Source of the DNA: Paramacrobiotus metropolitanus | Lineage: Eukaryota > Tardigrada > Eutardigrada > Parachela > Macrobiotidae | Direction: 5' to 3' | NCBI RefSeq assembly: GCF_019649055.1 | Contig: NW_026570226.1 | Span: forward strand, 1,612,001 to 1,676,000 | Length of the DNA: 64,000 nucleotides | In this document: in pieces, positions 51,646 to 64,000 of the stretch | How positions within the stretch are numbered: position 1 is the first letter of the stretch | How the letters are laid out: the number at the start of each line of letters is the position of its first letter | The notes under the pieces: model-generated | What the model saw: only the letters and a program-made list of their open reading frames with translations | Told to the model about the DNA's origin: nothing | Databases searched by the model: none | Position numbers and translations under genes: made by a program

Positions 51646-52952
51646 AATAAACAAAAAGTAAGCCTAGAAACACAACAATAATCTTCGAAATTTTTATTGG
51701 GGATGCTGACCCTGAACTCTTTATTTGTGATAAAAATCCCAGTCGGCTGAGAGTGTGAAACAGCTGCTGCTGATTATGAGCAGGAAAAACCTTTGAGTGG
51801 CGATTGGTCAGTTCAGCAGCCTCAACGAAGGCCCGTTGCCCTCCGGCACCTGACAAAAGTCGCACTTATCGAACAAAAGTTATGTACGACACACAGCATA
51901 CACTATCGGCAGTGATTCGGCACTGTAGGTTAGTACTATTCAATCAAATTAAAAACAATATTTCAGTAGTACTTCGTTCCCAGAGTTCGGAATTTTATTC
52001 CTTGGAAGTTTTGTTGAATGAACAAGTCTTTTGTTGTGAATCGTGATGGCCTAATCCATAATATTTCAGCGTTTCTGCTCTGGTGACTGTCGTACCTCAT
52101 AAGGATGTATAATTTTTATTTATCGCAGATGCCAATGCATTCTTTCGACCGGAGCATGACAGAGCCAACTTATTTTTCATTCAAGGGTATCCATAAACCA
52201 GTCACAATCGTGGTCTGATTAATTTTTGGTCAGTGCTAGGGGTCCCGAATTACTAGCCATTTCGTTTAGTAATTTTTTGTCTCTCGCTAATGTTGCAATT
52301 TAAAAATTTTCGCATTTTACTTATTACTGGCAGTTGTCAGTGCCGGTTCAGTTTTAGGCTTTTTCGATGATTCCAAACAAGAAATTCGAAATTCGTATTA
52401 AAGTTTACTGAGTAATAATCACCGCGCTAGTACAGTACTACAACAAGCGGGCTATGCTTATTTACAATAATGCAAGTATGCAAAAGCACCGCTAACAAGC
52501 GAATAAAACCATGAACAGCATAATGAAAAACGTTGGCTGCATTTTTTTTAACTTATCATCGAATCGAAAAATCTCGATTTATGTAGTGGTGAATGAAATA
52601 CGACAGCAGCAAATGGCAAAATTGACCATAATTACTTCAGCGGGGGCGACATAGACAGTCACAGCGAAATAACAGCGCATAAAATTGCACACACAGCACA
52701 CATCATGGAAAAATCGTTGCAGGACAGACGCTCACATCCATCCGCTCAGGGAACACGTGCTCCAGTCACCAAAGTGTACGGCGTACCACAAATTCGTCAT
52801 CATGAATGCGAATAGCTCCGCAATTACCCATTAAATCCGGCTTGAATCCACGAGGTAGTTCTTTCAATTAGAAATGTCGATGCAGAAGACCAGTGAAAAG
52901 GAAATACAGGCGAATAGGACATACTGATGTTGAGCAAAGAATAGTGTGACAG

Positions 52953-52967
52953 AAATAAATAAATAAA
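52953..52967 (-). promoter_or_regulatory. AU-rich element in the decarboxylase 3' UTR
   Basis: On the minus strand, about 65 bp after the stop codon, the sequence reads TTTATTTATTTATTT, with overlapping ATTTA pentamers. Such elements mark unstable mRNAs, which fits the known short life of this enzyme's message. The function here is inferred. Confidence 0.45.
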
Positions 52968-53032
52968 GTAGAAAAGGACAGAGGCACAGAGACGAGGAAC
53001 GTTTGCGAAGTTCGGTGTCGACAATCCCAGCA

Positions 53033-55089
53033 TTAATCGCCGATAAACATCAATCCCACTTCCGGCAGCGCGGGCACTTCGTAATAGTCCACCTGTTCGG
53101 CAGCGCAGCTGACGGCCACATCTTCCAAAATCTGTTCTTCCATGCTAACACCTTCGTCGGAAGACACAGTGGCTGTACGCGGCAGACTTTCCGGCATCTC
53201 TTCTAGATCCGCAGTAAACTCCTGGATCTCTTCCAGGGCCGGCTGAGGATGATTGTGAACCAGCGCCAGATCAGTCTCTGACACCACGTAAATCATGGAT
53301 GGGCGTGGCATACCGTTGAATGTCGAAGAAGCAGCACAGGTGTAAGCGCCCATATCCTCAAAGATCAGCCACTGTCCCATTGACATCTCGGGAAGCCAGC
53401 AGGATTTGGCGATGCAGTCGATTCCGTCGCACGTGGGCCCCCAAATGCTGGACTTGAACATCTCTGACGGCACGTAGAACGGCGGTATTTTAGCTTCCAC
53501 CGTAGCGTGATCGTACAGCAGACAGTTGAAAGAGCCATAGACGCCGTCATTGATGTAGTACATAAACTTGGTGGCTTCCTCGTCCGATGTCTGTAAGGGC
53601 AGATTAACGTAATAAATCTATCGACTTCTAATGCTTTTCTTGTACAAGATTATTCATACCGATTGCGTATCCACCACACGCTTAGCGATAATGTTGACAG
53701 CCAACGTAAATGCGGAAGCGACCATGTAACGTCCGGGTTCGGCAATGATACGAATTCCCATTTCAGGCGGAAAGTATTTGTTCAGGGCAGGGTTTACTTG
53801 TTCAACAATCTGCAAATCAAAATACGCATAAGTAAACCATATCGCGACAATTTCCGTTCACGCGGTGTTGCCGAATAGGCATAAAATCGATCACGGCACA
53901 TGACCCGCTACTAGACAATTCACAAAGTGCCGACAATACGGAAATGCAGTCAGTCTTCCCAGTCTCTCAAGCCCGCATCTGGGTGCATTCTCAAGATTGT
54001 TAAACTCAAACACAATATCCCCACACCCTTAACGTGCTAAGAGCAACATCTGGTAACGACAAGTCGATAAATCGCATTTCAGCACCGTAAAAATCGTAAA
54101 CTTTCGGAAATGTCACAAAATACGCAAACCGGAAAACGATTTTTCCAGGTAGAGTTAGCTAACCCGCCGCAAAAATGACTCATACACTGTATTCAAAAGC
54201 CAAGACATGAAGTGCTTCTATGCAGTGTAAGAGTATGACTCATCGACCAAAATGCCAAGAAAACCTGTAATACCAGAAATTCGGCACATACCTCATCAAA
54301 AGCAATAGGCGCCCCAACTTGTCCGGGATATCCACCACCCAGATCCAGCATCGTCAATGGCGTTCCGATTTCCTTAGCGTGATCGAACACTTCCCGAGCC
54401 CACATGATGGCCTTGGCGTAGGCATCCGCGTTGGTGCATCCACTGCCGACATGGAAGCTGACCCCGATTATATTGAGTTCCAGATCCTTGGCCACACCCA
54501 GTAAGCGCTTGGCTTCCTGTAGTTTGGCTCCGAACTTGATCCCCAGGTTGCACACAGCCAGCGGGTCATCGGCACGAATACGGACCAGCAGCTTGCATTC
54601 AGGATGGAGACGTTTGATCTTGTGCAGTTCAGGCTCGTTGTCAAAGGTGGTCATGCGGACATCGTGTTCAGCCGCAAACGTGATGTGCGAGGATGTCTTG
54701 CACGGGTGAGCAAAGATGATCCGGTCGGGATGAACGCCCAGCGACAGCACTTTGTTGATTTCATTTTTGCTGGCACAATCGAATCCGGTTCCCAAGCTGG
54801 CCAAAGTTTGCAATACTCCGATGTCATCGTTGCATTTTACAGCATAGAACGGTTCAACGCGGGACAGCTTTTCTTTCCAGATACGGTGCTTGTTGACGAC
54901 ATCTCCCAGATTGACGATGTAAAACGCATCTTCTTTTCCTTGCGTATCGGACAGTTTAATTTGCTCATTGACATAATCTTGAACACTTAGCGTATTGGGA
55001 TCGAACGTATTAATTTCCAGTAAATTATCTCCAGCCAGTACAACGTGTTGCGAAACGGAAGGGATTGAAGGAGTAGAGGACAGTTGCAT
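53033..55089 (-). CDS. ODC1: Ornithine decarboxylase
   Basis: Three exons join in phase: 54292..55089, 53660..53809 and 53033..53590, for 501 residues. The enzyme decarboxylates ornithine to putrescine, the first step of polyamine synthesis, using PLP. The PLP lysine is in FYAVKCN (Lys85), and [15 protein letters not shown] and EPGRYMVAS are cofactor-contact motifs. The catalytic cysteine is in GPTCDG (Cys370), and YVNDG-like [13 protein letters not shown] is at the dimer interface. All catalytic residues are present, so it is a true decarboxylase rather than an antizyme inhibitor. The C-terminus is extended and acidic ([32 protein letters not shown]), a PEST-like tail that could aid turnover. 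The first ATG in frame is at 55089; a frame opening upstream starts at a non-ATG codon. A 5' UTR exon probably lies near 57.7 kb. Confidence 0.95.
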
Positions 55090-57693
55090 CGCGGTCGGTC
55101 TGGATATGACCAACTCAACTATTCGATCTCGTAAACAAATCAAGGAAACTGTGGAAAAGTGTAGTGCGTTGATCGGAAGACGGAAATAAGGCTTCGTACG
55201 ACAGGAACTATGGATAATAAACTGATGAGGTTAAATGGAGGGATAGGTAGATATGACTGGATTTCTTCTCGGAACGGGTATATGCGGAGCTAACCTATAA
55301 TACAGCACATTTATTTAAGCGAATCAACACCATGTATTGTACGTACACCAAATTTCGAATTGTATTACAATATAACTACAGAAAATGTTAACATTTCGGT
55401 AATTTAATAATTGAGAGAACCATTTTTGTAGCTAACTCTCAAGCGAGCGTAATGGTTTTAATACAACTAAAATCACTACAGTAAACTGTGACATCCTTCG
55501 GGCCATTGACATCTAACGCTTTAAATCAAATAAATGGTTCACGGAAGGGAAAATTATGCTGGGTAGCAAAATCCACCGTTCAGCATTCTAAATAAAAGTG
55601 TCATCAAACTACATCTGGGTACGCATCACAAAACCCTGGATTGAAGTTGTGTTAAACGGTTCGTTCTAACCGCCAAGACTGTCTGCATCCTCATCTTCCG
55701 TGACGCTTTTGAGACAGGCAAGTCAAATGTCGAACGCCAACTTCGTAGTGAGTTCGTACCGCATGTCCCAGATCGGTGCAGACACCCGACAGACTCTTAA
55801 TTGCTTTATTACGAAGTCAGCGTTCAGCGTATTTTACAGTCTGCACTAAACGGTTAGCTAAAAGCCTGACATTACTCTACAACTCTGTCTGAACGTGCTG
55901 GTCGGCGCGACCGGCGACACTACAACTTACGCTGATGACGAATGTGGTACGCCGGCAGGATGGTAACTCTAGTCGCCGTGTGCTGTTAGATGGAGATGGT
56001 GAGCAAGGACGTGTCTAACAAGGTGGAGGTTCCGAGCAGACCGAGTAGTCCTTGTGAATGTTGAAGTAACCTTTTGCGCTGCTATATAGGACGCTGTGAC
56101 CAATACCCTGCAATGCAAACTCCATTTTTTAGAACTGCCAAATAATTTAAAGGTGAAAACATACGTAATCTTCATTTGAAAGGCAGTGCCAATAATTAAC
56201 TTACGTACAAGTACTACCTATCATCGACCCTATCGCGAAATCGGATACGAAGATTACTCCAACTAGTCACTTTGATTAGAAAATTTCCGGTAATTCAATG
56301 TCACGAACCTTTCACGTGCACGTCCTTAAAAACAGCAGATAACTCCATACTATTCATGCCGTGCAAGCAGTACAGAAAATGTTAAAATCACAACTGATTT
56401 TACATTCAGTTTATCCTGCTCCTGCACAAACGAAATATCATGAGGCCCCGCGTGAACTTCTAATGCCGCAACGTTACGCAGCATTATCGGTTATGCCGGT
56501 CACTTCCACAACTTTCTGATAAACCTCCCCCTTTCAGCCTCACTTTCTCATGTGATTCCAATTATTTAAGTTTACAGAACATTCAGTATTGCTGTGATAT
56601 TACGGCGAAAGGTCAACAAAGCTTACAAAGTTGTCCTTGCAAATTTGCATTCACTTGAATTTGTTAACCCGCCTTCAACTGACAATGCAAAAAACATAAT
56701 GCTCTTTTTAGTATGATATTAAAAAGTTCCTGGTTCAAAATTGTCGGCTCAGCACTTGATAGAATTCTACAGCTTTCGCCTAAACAAGTCTCACGAAGTC
56801 ACGAATTGTACGACACGATGCCACAAGAGCAGAATTCGGTCGATTCATGCCAGTGGTTAAATGGACTGAACTGAAAAAACTTACAATTAGCACTAGTATA
56901 GGAAATACTTATAGAAGTACTGCAACGAATTGTATAGATATGAACATATAGTACCGAAACTGAACACTATGCAGTTTATTAACAAACTAAAAAGATACAA
57001 AAGCGTTCACGAAAGTTGCTCATTCCTCGGCTCATTCACGTACTCGGCTTACAATTACATATGGTCTTCATAAGCACTACGAGCGAACATTTTCTCCGTC
57101 ATGAGTTCTTGTACATACATACGAGTAGATAGTGGCGAACATGCAAAATTGGAATTTGAAGTTATTAATTTTACTGTCTGGAATAAACACGCAAAAACCC
57201 GAAATAAAATTACAATTACTTAATACATACTGTACTCGTGTGACAGTGACAATACTCATAATATTACTTATCACAAATAATTATTCAACCAGATTACTAG
57301 AACGTTATTCATCTCAACTTTATAGTCAAAGATTTTATAATTATCAATAAGTATTAACATTAACTCGTCAAGTAGTTAAACAGCAAAACAAACCGATATC
57401 AGAATAATGATCAATAACCAGATACTAATAAAAAACTGAACTACTAAATTCATCAATAATATTAGTACGTATAGTTTAAAACCTTAATGCAGTAAGTACT
57501 ATATAGTTTCTACCCACTACCGTCCGAAAACGATTTTCGCCTTTAAAGTTTAGACACGCTTACAGCTTACGGTTTTACAGTTTTACTGTTACAGCGTTAT
57601 GATAGAAGTACTAAGGTCTAAGTACTTATGAACTTCTTACTTATGATGCCGTTATCTCTCGACTCATAAGTGGAGATTCCTTCATTTTCTTAC
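55090..57693 (-). other. Probable 5' UTR intron of the decarboxylase
   Basis: About 2.6 kb with no convincing coding exon on either strand. The probable noncoding exon at 57694-57841 ends in a strong GTAAGA donor pointing into this region, and the decarboxylase coding exon lies at the other end. I could not pin down the acceptor before 55089. Confidence 0.45.
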
Positions 57694-57841
57694 CTTCAAA
57701 ACAAATCTCTTGTAGCTGGAAGTTAATGGCCCTTGTCGCGGTATTTTCAAGGTATAGCGGGTCCCAAAAACGCCCCGATGGGCGCTGAAGGCTGCGAGGA
57801 TCTGAAAATTAACGTGCGCTGTACTTGTGGTGCTGCAAACT
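57694..57841 (-). other. Candidate 5' UTR exon, probably of ornithine decarboxylase
   Basis: From a probable start at 57841 to a TTGAAG/GTAAGA donor at 57694-57693 there is no ATG. The sequence is GC-richer than its surroundings. It lies downstream of a TATA box and initiator on the same strand, and the next coding gene on that strand is the decarboxylase. A possible acceptor (ATTTTCAG) inside it means the true exon could be shorter. Confidence 0.5.
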
Positions 57842-57874
57842 GAAGAGCTCGGTTGTGGCCCACAAGCGTTTATA
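57838..57874 (-). promoter_or_regulatory. TATA box plus TCAGTT initiator
   Basis: On the minus strand TATAAA (57869-57874) lies about 30 bp upstream of TCAGTT (57838-57843), the arthropod-type initiator, at the ideal spacing. The most likely target is ornithine decarboxylase, through the 5' UTR exon. Confidence 0.6.
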
Positions 57875-57879
57875 TTCGC

Positions 57880-59588
57880 ACGGAAACCGTTGATACCGTC
57901 TGCTATCGGACGTCAACGTCACAACTTTAGAGACGAGTGCATCTACGCGGTAACTGAACGTGTAGTAAAGCGAACGCGTTGATCATACAGTGATTCATCC
58001 TTCTACAGCCAATCATATCTTGTGGTAGGCGGTCCTTATTTCAGATGAATGAGCGATCCACAGAATCGCGACGTACCCACTACCAGTCAATGGCTAGTTA
58101 AAAGCTGAGTCATCCGTGCGTATGTAGAATGGCATACGTAGAACGCGCCCGTACTCCGTAGACCGGCGTATGTCTCTGTACCTACAGGCTGCCGCCACCG
58201 GTAGTGCAGTTAGAAAGGGCGCTTCATCTGTAAGTTAGGTGCTTATGGCCTCCTCATCACCCGCTCGCGTGTGTACTCTGTATATTAAAGCAGGTTCCTC
58301 AACTTTCCGTACAAGATGATCGGCGATCGCGAAGAGGGTGGACGTTGGTCAAAAGAATGGCCCGAAAAAGCCATTCTTCTACGTTTCACCACAAACATAA
58401 TTTTATGCCATTTTCAAACTGGCGCGCCGGTGTGTTACTTTTTCTCTAACCTCGCGACGGCCCTGTTTCTGTACTCGTATACTTGTATGTAGTTGTACGT
58501 TGAACACGCTCATACAAACGAGTCAAATGACTCGCTTTGAAATAATTTTGTTTAATAAACTTAATTTGAAACAACACATGTGTCCGGAAAAGAAAACCAT
58601 TAAGAGTAAGCGAAAAAGCTACACTTTATAACATCCAGAATTCTTTTAACTTTTCCGCTTCGCCCATTGTATTTGTATCTATAACTGACACCGCACTGCC
58701 CCGCTGTATCTCCATTGAGAGTCTTTTAATACTGTAATTAGTTTTACTGCTTAAAAAAATTAAAAAATTCCGCATTAATTTGTCGGCTGGATTAGCGATT
58801 TCGATTCTTGTATAAGTATTTTCCACAATACATCGGTGATTCGGCTGGCTCAGCCTGGCTGCTTTCCTCACAGACTCACAGTGGAGCCGGCTGACCAGTA
58901 GACTTTAAAGAGATCAAAACCCGGGGCGTCTGACTCGACTGTTGGCGTTCCGTTTCAGCACATAGGACGATAAATCTCACCGGGCCTTCTTATACGGTAA
59001 CAGCCGCACATTTAAACCGCCAGTTTTTCAGGACATACAAAAACCCCGAAGTTTTCTATACCTTCGCTGCAGTTTGGATTTTTGAATTTGGAATGCATTT
59101 TTTAAGTTTTTTTTATGCCTTTGTAACATTGTAAGCTTTGAGTTTAACTTTGTAAGTTTGATCCCCGAATATATCCCAGATCACTTTACATGCTTTTGTG
59201 ATCCTCTTTTGAAAAAGATCTCGCAATGTAGACGTGCAACGTCTTCGAGAACATGAAAAACATGTTTATTCATGTTTGGAATCTTTAGCGGTTGCTGGTT
59301 TTACCATACTTCTCCTGTATGACAGCTTTCTTCTCCGCTGGGTACCTTTCTTACCTTGGCTTTTTCCAAAGCTTTTCAACGTCTTTTTCTGCATTGTTGA
59401 ATCCTGGTATTACAAGTACGTATGCAAACTTATAATTAATTACTGTAAGCAGTAAATATTTTTATGTTGTCAAAGATACGCCGTGGTCGACTTGTCGTAA
59501 ACTACCCCGTTCTTCTATCTCCAGCTTGAATACGTCCTTAAGTATTACGGTTGTCATCGCTGAGTGGTAGCTGCTGCTGCTTTCTACA
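57880..59588. other. Intergenic upstream of SMC5
   Basis: About 1.7 kb. On the minus strand, 58626-58760 carries a TTAAGCAG acceptor and a short frame ending MGEAEKLKEFWML that looks mildly coding but matches nothing I know. The right end is the SMC5 promoter region. Confidence 0.35.
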
Positions 59589-62500
59589 ATGGCGTCATAT
59601 CCTAAAGGAGCGGTAACTCGGATTGAGTTGCACAACTTCATGTAAGTCAAAATGCTGATAATCTTTACGAACTACAAGGTGGTTTTTTACGACTGAGATT
59701 TCGTAAGATCTTACAGTCTTGCTCGACTACTCGTGGCCGTGCTTTGTAAGTAGCTGTTTTAATGACGGAGTAATTTATGTTTGAAAGACGAGGAGCCAGC
59801 AAGCAGTTCTGCTTGCAGCTCGTAGCTTTGTATGATTATTGGGTTGGTGTCACTGGGTGTGCTGTTAATTACAACAACAATCTCACAGGAAATTCTTATT
59901 TGATTACAGGACTTACGAACATGTTATCCACTACCCAGGACCCAGAATCAACTTCATCCTGGGTCGCAACGGAAGTGGCAAGTCGTCGATCGTCTGCGCT
60001 ATCGCTCTGTGCTGTGGATCCACACCGTCGTTTATTGGACGTGCTCAACACTTGGCGGATTTTATCAAGCACGGAAAAACGTCGGCCTCCGTGGAACTGA
60101 TACTGTAAGGCTACTGCCTCATTCCGTCTTACAGTGTCTCACGAGATATAAAAGAGTTGCTTAATGCGAACTGTGTTCAGGTCCAACCCTGGAGGAAATC
60201 CTATACGTGTACGACGGATAATTTACCGCTCTGCGCGAGGGAATGAATGTTGGTTTAATGGCGAGAAAGTGACGTTGGAGGCGTACATGGAACGCATCAA
60301 GGAACTGAACATCATGACGGACAATCTGGTGCAGTTTCTGCCGCAGGAGCGTGTCATTGATTTCAGCCTCATGAGTCCGATCGCACTCCTGGAAAATACG
60401 GAAAAAACGGTACTCCACCTGAGTTTATGAGTTTCAGTTCAGCTGCCTTTGTTTAATTGAAAGATGCGTTGTTCTTCGCGTTTCGATAGATTAATTCACG
60501 ACTATTTATTTGGTACAGTAATCTGGTAAGAAAATATGCACATCTTTTGATGGTGATAGCTTTTGTCCCTGCACGAATAATGGATTTATCAATATTCTGA
60601 AATCTTCATATAGTTGTTCAGGCAGCAAATACTGTAATTAGGGACACTTCCAATAGTTGTTCTGAAAACCTAATTCAAGTTTCCGTGTCGATAGATTGGC
60701 CAGCTGAATCTGTTTAAAATGCACGAGGAACTGAAAACCGCTGGCAATAAATGGATGGACGTGGGTGTGGAGATTGATCGATTGCGCAAATCTCTTGATG
60801 ATGCACGCGATAAGGAAGTTCAGCTGAAGCTGGATGTCGACAATTTGGCTGCTCAGGAAAAATTAGCCACAGCTATGGGATTGGCTGCGCTGAAAAAGGA
60901 TCGCCTGGTACACAATTCAGCTAAACCTTTATCCGTTTTTCTACCTTACGGTTAGGTACAATTTACGTATGTTTTGCGACTTTACGTTATTCGGTTATTG
61001 TATGTACAATAGTTCTGTATAGTGTAATTCTGTAAATCAACTTTAAAACTGCTGTATCGCATTTCTTACAATAAGGTGGTTGGTATTCGCTTGCAGGCAC
61101 TTGTTGATCAGCAGGAGGAACTGAAGAATACCAGGAAAGGGTTAGACAAATTCAGTAAAGACCTGAACTCCTGTGCCAAAAAAATCTTACCATTCCAAAA
61201 GAAAATAGCAAAAGGGAAAGCAGCGTATTCACTGGCCACTCGCAGCATGGTTCAGGCTAAACGAACAGTCGAGGAAAAGATTGCGAAGTTTCGTCCAGAT
61301 GTTTATGCTTCAGAACCGGATAAGCTGCAACACGACGTAAGATGTGCTTTCTATGGAGACACCCACGATTCTGAAATCTGAACATGTAACACGATGTTAA
61401 GTATTTATTTTCTTATTTTTTTCCGTAGAATGTTGCCGATCAAAGCAAATTGACAGCATATAAACGTCAACATGAGGAGCGACAAAATAAGATCGGGCTG
61501 TTGGAGAATGCGGTTACTAATCTTCGCGCTCAAGCGGCACAGATGGATGTGGGCGACACTAAGGTAAAGATTTAGCCCATCCTATTAGGTTCAGTAACAT
61601 TCTACACTTTATTTATACGTGTTGTGGAATTTTTTATTTACAGGAACGGTTGACCCAGATAGGCCAGGAAGCCAAACGTTTGCGTGATCAAGTCGATGCA
61701 TTGGTACGGGAAAAGAACGTGCAGATCACTCACAAAAGGAAAGTCGAGGATGAAATCCAGAGTAAGTTGATCGAGTAGTCCAGAGTAACTAAACTGTCTA
61801 TTTCGTGGATTCTCAGATCCTTCATGTTTTTGGTAAACATTGATCATGTTTAATGTAGATAAACAAGCTGATCTCCAGCGCCTGGAGCAGTCGGACGATG
61901 AACGTGTGCGATTTTTGCGTCAGCACAATGAGTCCACCTACCGGGCCTATCAGTGGGTGGAACAAAACCGAAATCAGTTTCGCGGGCAGGTGTATGGTCC
62001 GCTGTTTTTGGAGGTAAGTTAATGCTGTTTTTTGTTATGATTACTCGATGATTTTAATAGGTATGCGTTTTTGCAGATAAATCTAAAAGAAAAAAGTGAA
62101 CAACACGCGGCGATGATCGAATCTCTCATCCCTCGGGAATTTCTCAACATGTTCATTTTTCAAGAAGATGAAGATTTGGATCTGATGATGTCGGAAGTAG
62201 TCACAAAGATGCGAGTGCGTGTGCCTTTGAAGCGTGTTCCGATGGGAACGCCAATGAAGCCAGCTGTTGATCCTAATCAGCTGCGACGGTATGCTAAACG
62301 TGCCAAAATACTGTACAACCTCAGTTTATAGTTCACTAAATTTTGGTACGTACTCGTAGTCTGATTTTGTGATTATGAAATTCTGTTTATTCTGATTACA
62401 GACAAGTCGATTGTCAGACTCTCGTGGCAGATCTTTTTGAAGCCCCGGAACCTGTCTTTGTTTTCCTCTGCAATCGTTTCCAGATGCTCAACATTCCGGT

Positions 62501-64000
62501 TTACTCTAACTGGAACAATGATTTTTTGGCTAACTTTAAGCGCTCAATCACCGTTAACGGACGTTTGCTTACAAGAAAAATGTTTGCGGGAAAATACAGT
62601 GTATGTGTTGTTGTCTGCTTCAGCTACAATTCGGCTTCGGTTAGGTATGCGTTTGGTGTATTATGGAAAGTTTTATTTGTAGTTTTCGTTCCGTACCACG
62701 AGATTTAGTTCGAATATTGCCACAACCAACGTGGAAACCCGACCCTCACAACTTTTGGAACGTGTAATGCATCTGCGACGCGGCAGACCCGATGTGGCCC
62801 CGTTTTATGCTGAACTAGAGCAGCTGCATACGCGACTTCTTGCGATTACTGAGAAAGAAAAGACAGTTCAGGAAATGGTTACTGCCAAACAGGAGGAGTA
62901 CAGCACGGTCAATCGTGAGCTCGGGCAAGGTCGCACTGCTATCCAGGAAGCGGAAAGACTTGCGCGTCGTATTGCAGATACTGAAAAAGAGTAAGTGATA
63001 GTACGTGCTGGTGTAAAGATAGAATGGAATTGGCAAATAATAATAATATTCAGTTATTCTAGAAATCATCGCTTCTGCATTCGATGGGCAATTATTTCTG
63101 TTCATAACTTCATGTGCGTTATAGGGTCGATAAACTGCGAGCAGTCATTTTTGATTTTGCTGCTGAGCAGCGAAAAGTGGCTGAAACGGTGAAAGCACGC
63201 AACACTGCCGCGTTGAAAAAGCTTCTGGGAAATTTCGCCTTAAATGTAAGTATAGGTGTATCAAATGCTTGTGAAAGATTGCAGTTAGCATTGGGTAATG
63301 CTTGTTATTTTCCTTTGGTAGAATGTGCCTGGTGAACTACTGAAAGAGTCTATTACGATCACAGTGGATTATGCGAAAGCACGCGGGGAAATGCAGAAGC
63401 AAGGAAAGACGCTTCGAAAGCACCTGCAAACTATCGCAACCACTTGGGTAACAAAATTCATCACTTTCTATGGAACTAATAAATAATATGTGTGTCTGCT
63501 AATTCAGAATAAATATGGAAAAGAAATTAAACAGCATGACCGGCAACTTCGGACTTACAAAGATGGCCTAAACAATCATATTGAACGCATAAAAGATATC
63601 CCAGGCTCGGCGAACGGTCGTCTCTCTGCTGAAGCCCTACAGGTTAATCTGAACTAAATTTTCTGCAAACTAAAATGTGATGGAGAATCGGCTTTTATTT
63701 AGTTGATTAAATTATTTACTAATTATTTACCTTTCGTTGAAAAAGGAACATTTTTATTGTTGCAGCAATATGTGGCGCTGTCGGCAGATATGCAACAGTT
63801 GGAAAACCTCCAACGTGCGAAGCGTGCCCAACTAAATGCAGCTGGAGACATTAACATTAACGTAAGTCGGTTGTTGCAATCTTCATGGAGGAACTTGCTA
63901 GTGAATGCCATTGTCAGTATTTTACATATACATCGTACCAATACCTGTATTCGCAGGCATATTCTGTGAGAACATGTAGACAATATTCTGGCAGACGTTA
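59589..64000 (+). CDS. SMC5: SMC5, structural maintenance of chromosomes 5 (3' end outside window)
   Basis: Fifteen exons join in phase for 852 residues before the edge: 59589..59641, 59910..60104, 60181..60409, 60695..60907, 61076..61336 (or from 61097), 61429..61563, 61644..61761, 61859..62013, 62077..62288, 62402..62600, 62683..62990, 63125..63245, 63322..63447, 63508..63642 and 63766..63861. A further exon begins after 63950, with its acceptor ambiguous. The N-terminal ATPase head has PGPRINFILG, then Walker A GRNGSGKSS (36-44) and DNLVQFLPQERV. A long coiled coil follows, then the hinge (FIFQEDEDLDLMMSEV, VADLFEAPEPVFVFLCNRF), then the returning coiled coil. Walker B and the C-terminal head lie beyond the window. 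SMC5 pairs with SMC6 in the complex that resolves recombination intermediates and restrains extrachromosomal DNA. Human SMC5 has about 1100 residues. Confidence 0.93.

Larger units (their letters stand above)
51506..53032. other. Intergenic between TDRD9 and ornithine decarboxylase
   Basis: Contains the TDRD9 5' flank on the left and the 3' UTR of the decarboxylase on the right. A 27-bp tandem duplication lies at 51595-51645. No gene was recognised. Confidence 0.5.

Noticed and set aside
55969-56175. Minus-strand ORF in the decarboxylase 5' region
   Set aside because: Composition is not coding-like and no splice sites connect it; treated as intronic noise.
63957-64000. SMC5 exon starting GCATATTCTG at the window edge
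   Set aside because: An alternative acceptor at about 63980 gives TIFWQTL, closer to the family; too little sequence to choose, so no exon border is claimed.

Overview
This window is eukaryotic nuclear DNA from a small invertebrate with a compact genome. Genes lie a few hundred to a few thousand bases apart on both strands. Introns are mostly 40-400 bp with GT-AG ends, and most gene models below close in phase across every junction. The gene set is plain metazoan: neuropeptide F, ADAMTS, ankyrin-type ZU5/UPA, dynactin p27, AIMP2, ornithine decarboxylase, SMC5 and TDRD9/spindle-E. Flagellar proteins rule out a nematode, and one promoter has an arthropod-like TATA plus TCAGT initiator. A tardigrade or another compact panarthropod fits best, but that is inference. 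No bacterial operon, CRISPR array, phage or virus was seen.

Layout, left to right. 0.7-1.6 kb (-): CFAP107-like axonemal protein. 4.2-6.9 kb (+): two neuropeptide-F-type precursor exons and one downstream amidation exon. 7.7-10.9 kb (-): five-exon Xaa-Pro aminopeptidase. 11.8-12.4 kb (+): small acidic unknown protein. 12.9-15.7 kb (+): CFAP69-like armadillo protein. 16.5-22.1 kb (-): 15-exon ADAMTS protease with an unusual tail. 24.0-25.3 kb (-) and 25.8-27.5 kb (+): head-to-head PITHD1 and AIMP2. 27.6-30.3 kb (-): an ankyrin ZU5-ZU5-UPA module with no ankyrin repeats or death domain. 30.7-32.1 kb (-): dynactin p27. 32.6-33.3 kb: a foldback element with very long inverted arms. 34.1-37.5 kb (+): an extended ATP synthase beta paralogue. 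38.7-39.0 kb (-): end of an unknown small gene. 42.0-51.5 kb (-): 28-exon TDRD9/spindle-E with a 1.0 kb pogo-like transposon in one intron and a tRNA-like relic in another. 53.0-55.1 kb (-): ornithine decarboxylase, with a probable promoter and 5' UTR exon near 57.8 kb. 59.6 kb to the end (+): SMC5, running off the window.

The genes do not form one pathway. Several (CFAP107-like, CFAP69-like, the ATP synthase beta paralogue, TDRD9) suggest sperm or germline expression. The most unusual items are the neuropeptide locus with one RY-amide exon that could serve two first exons, the stand-alone ankyrin supramodule, the beta-subunit paralogue with N- and C-terminal extensions and a 12-nt exon, and the internally deleted transposon encoding only DNA-binding domains inside a piRNA-pathway gene.

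Exon coordinates were read by hand from splice consensus, reading phase and remembered family conservation. No alignment, transcript or database search was run.
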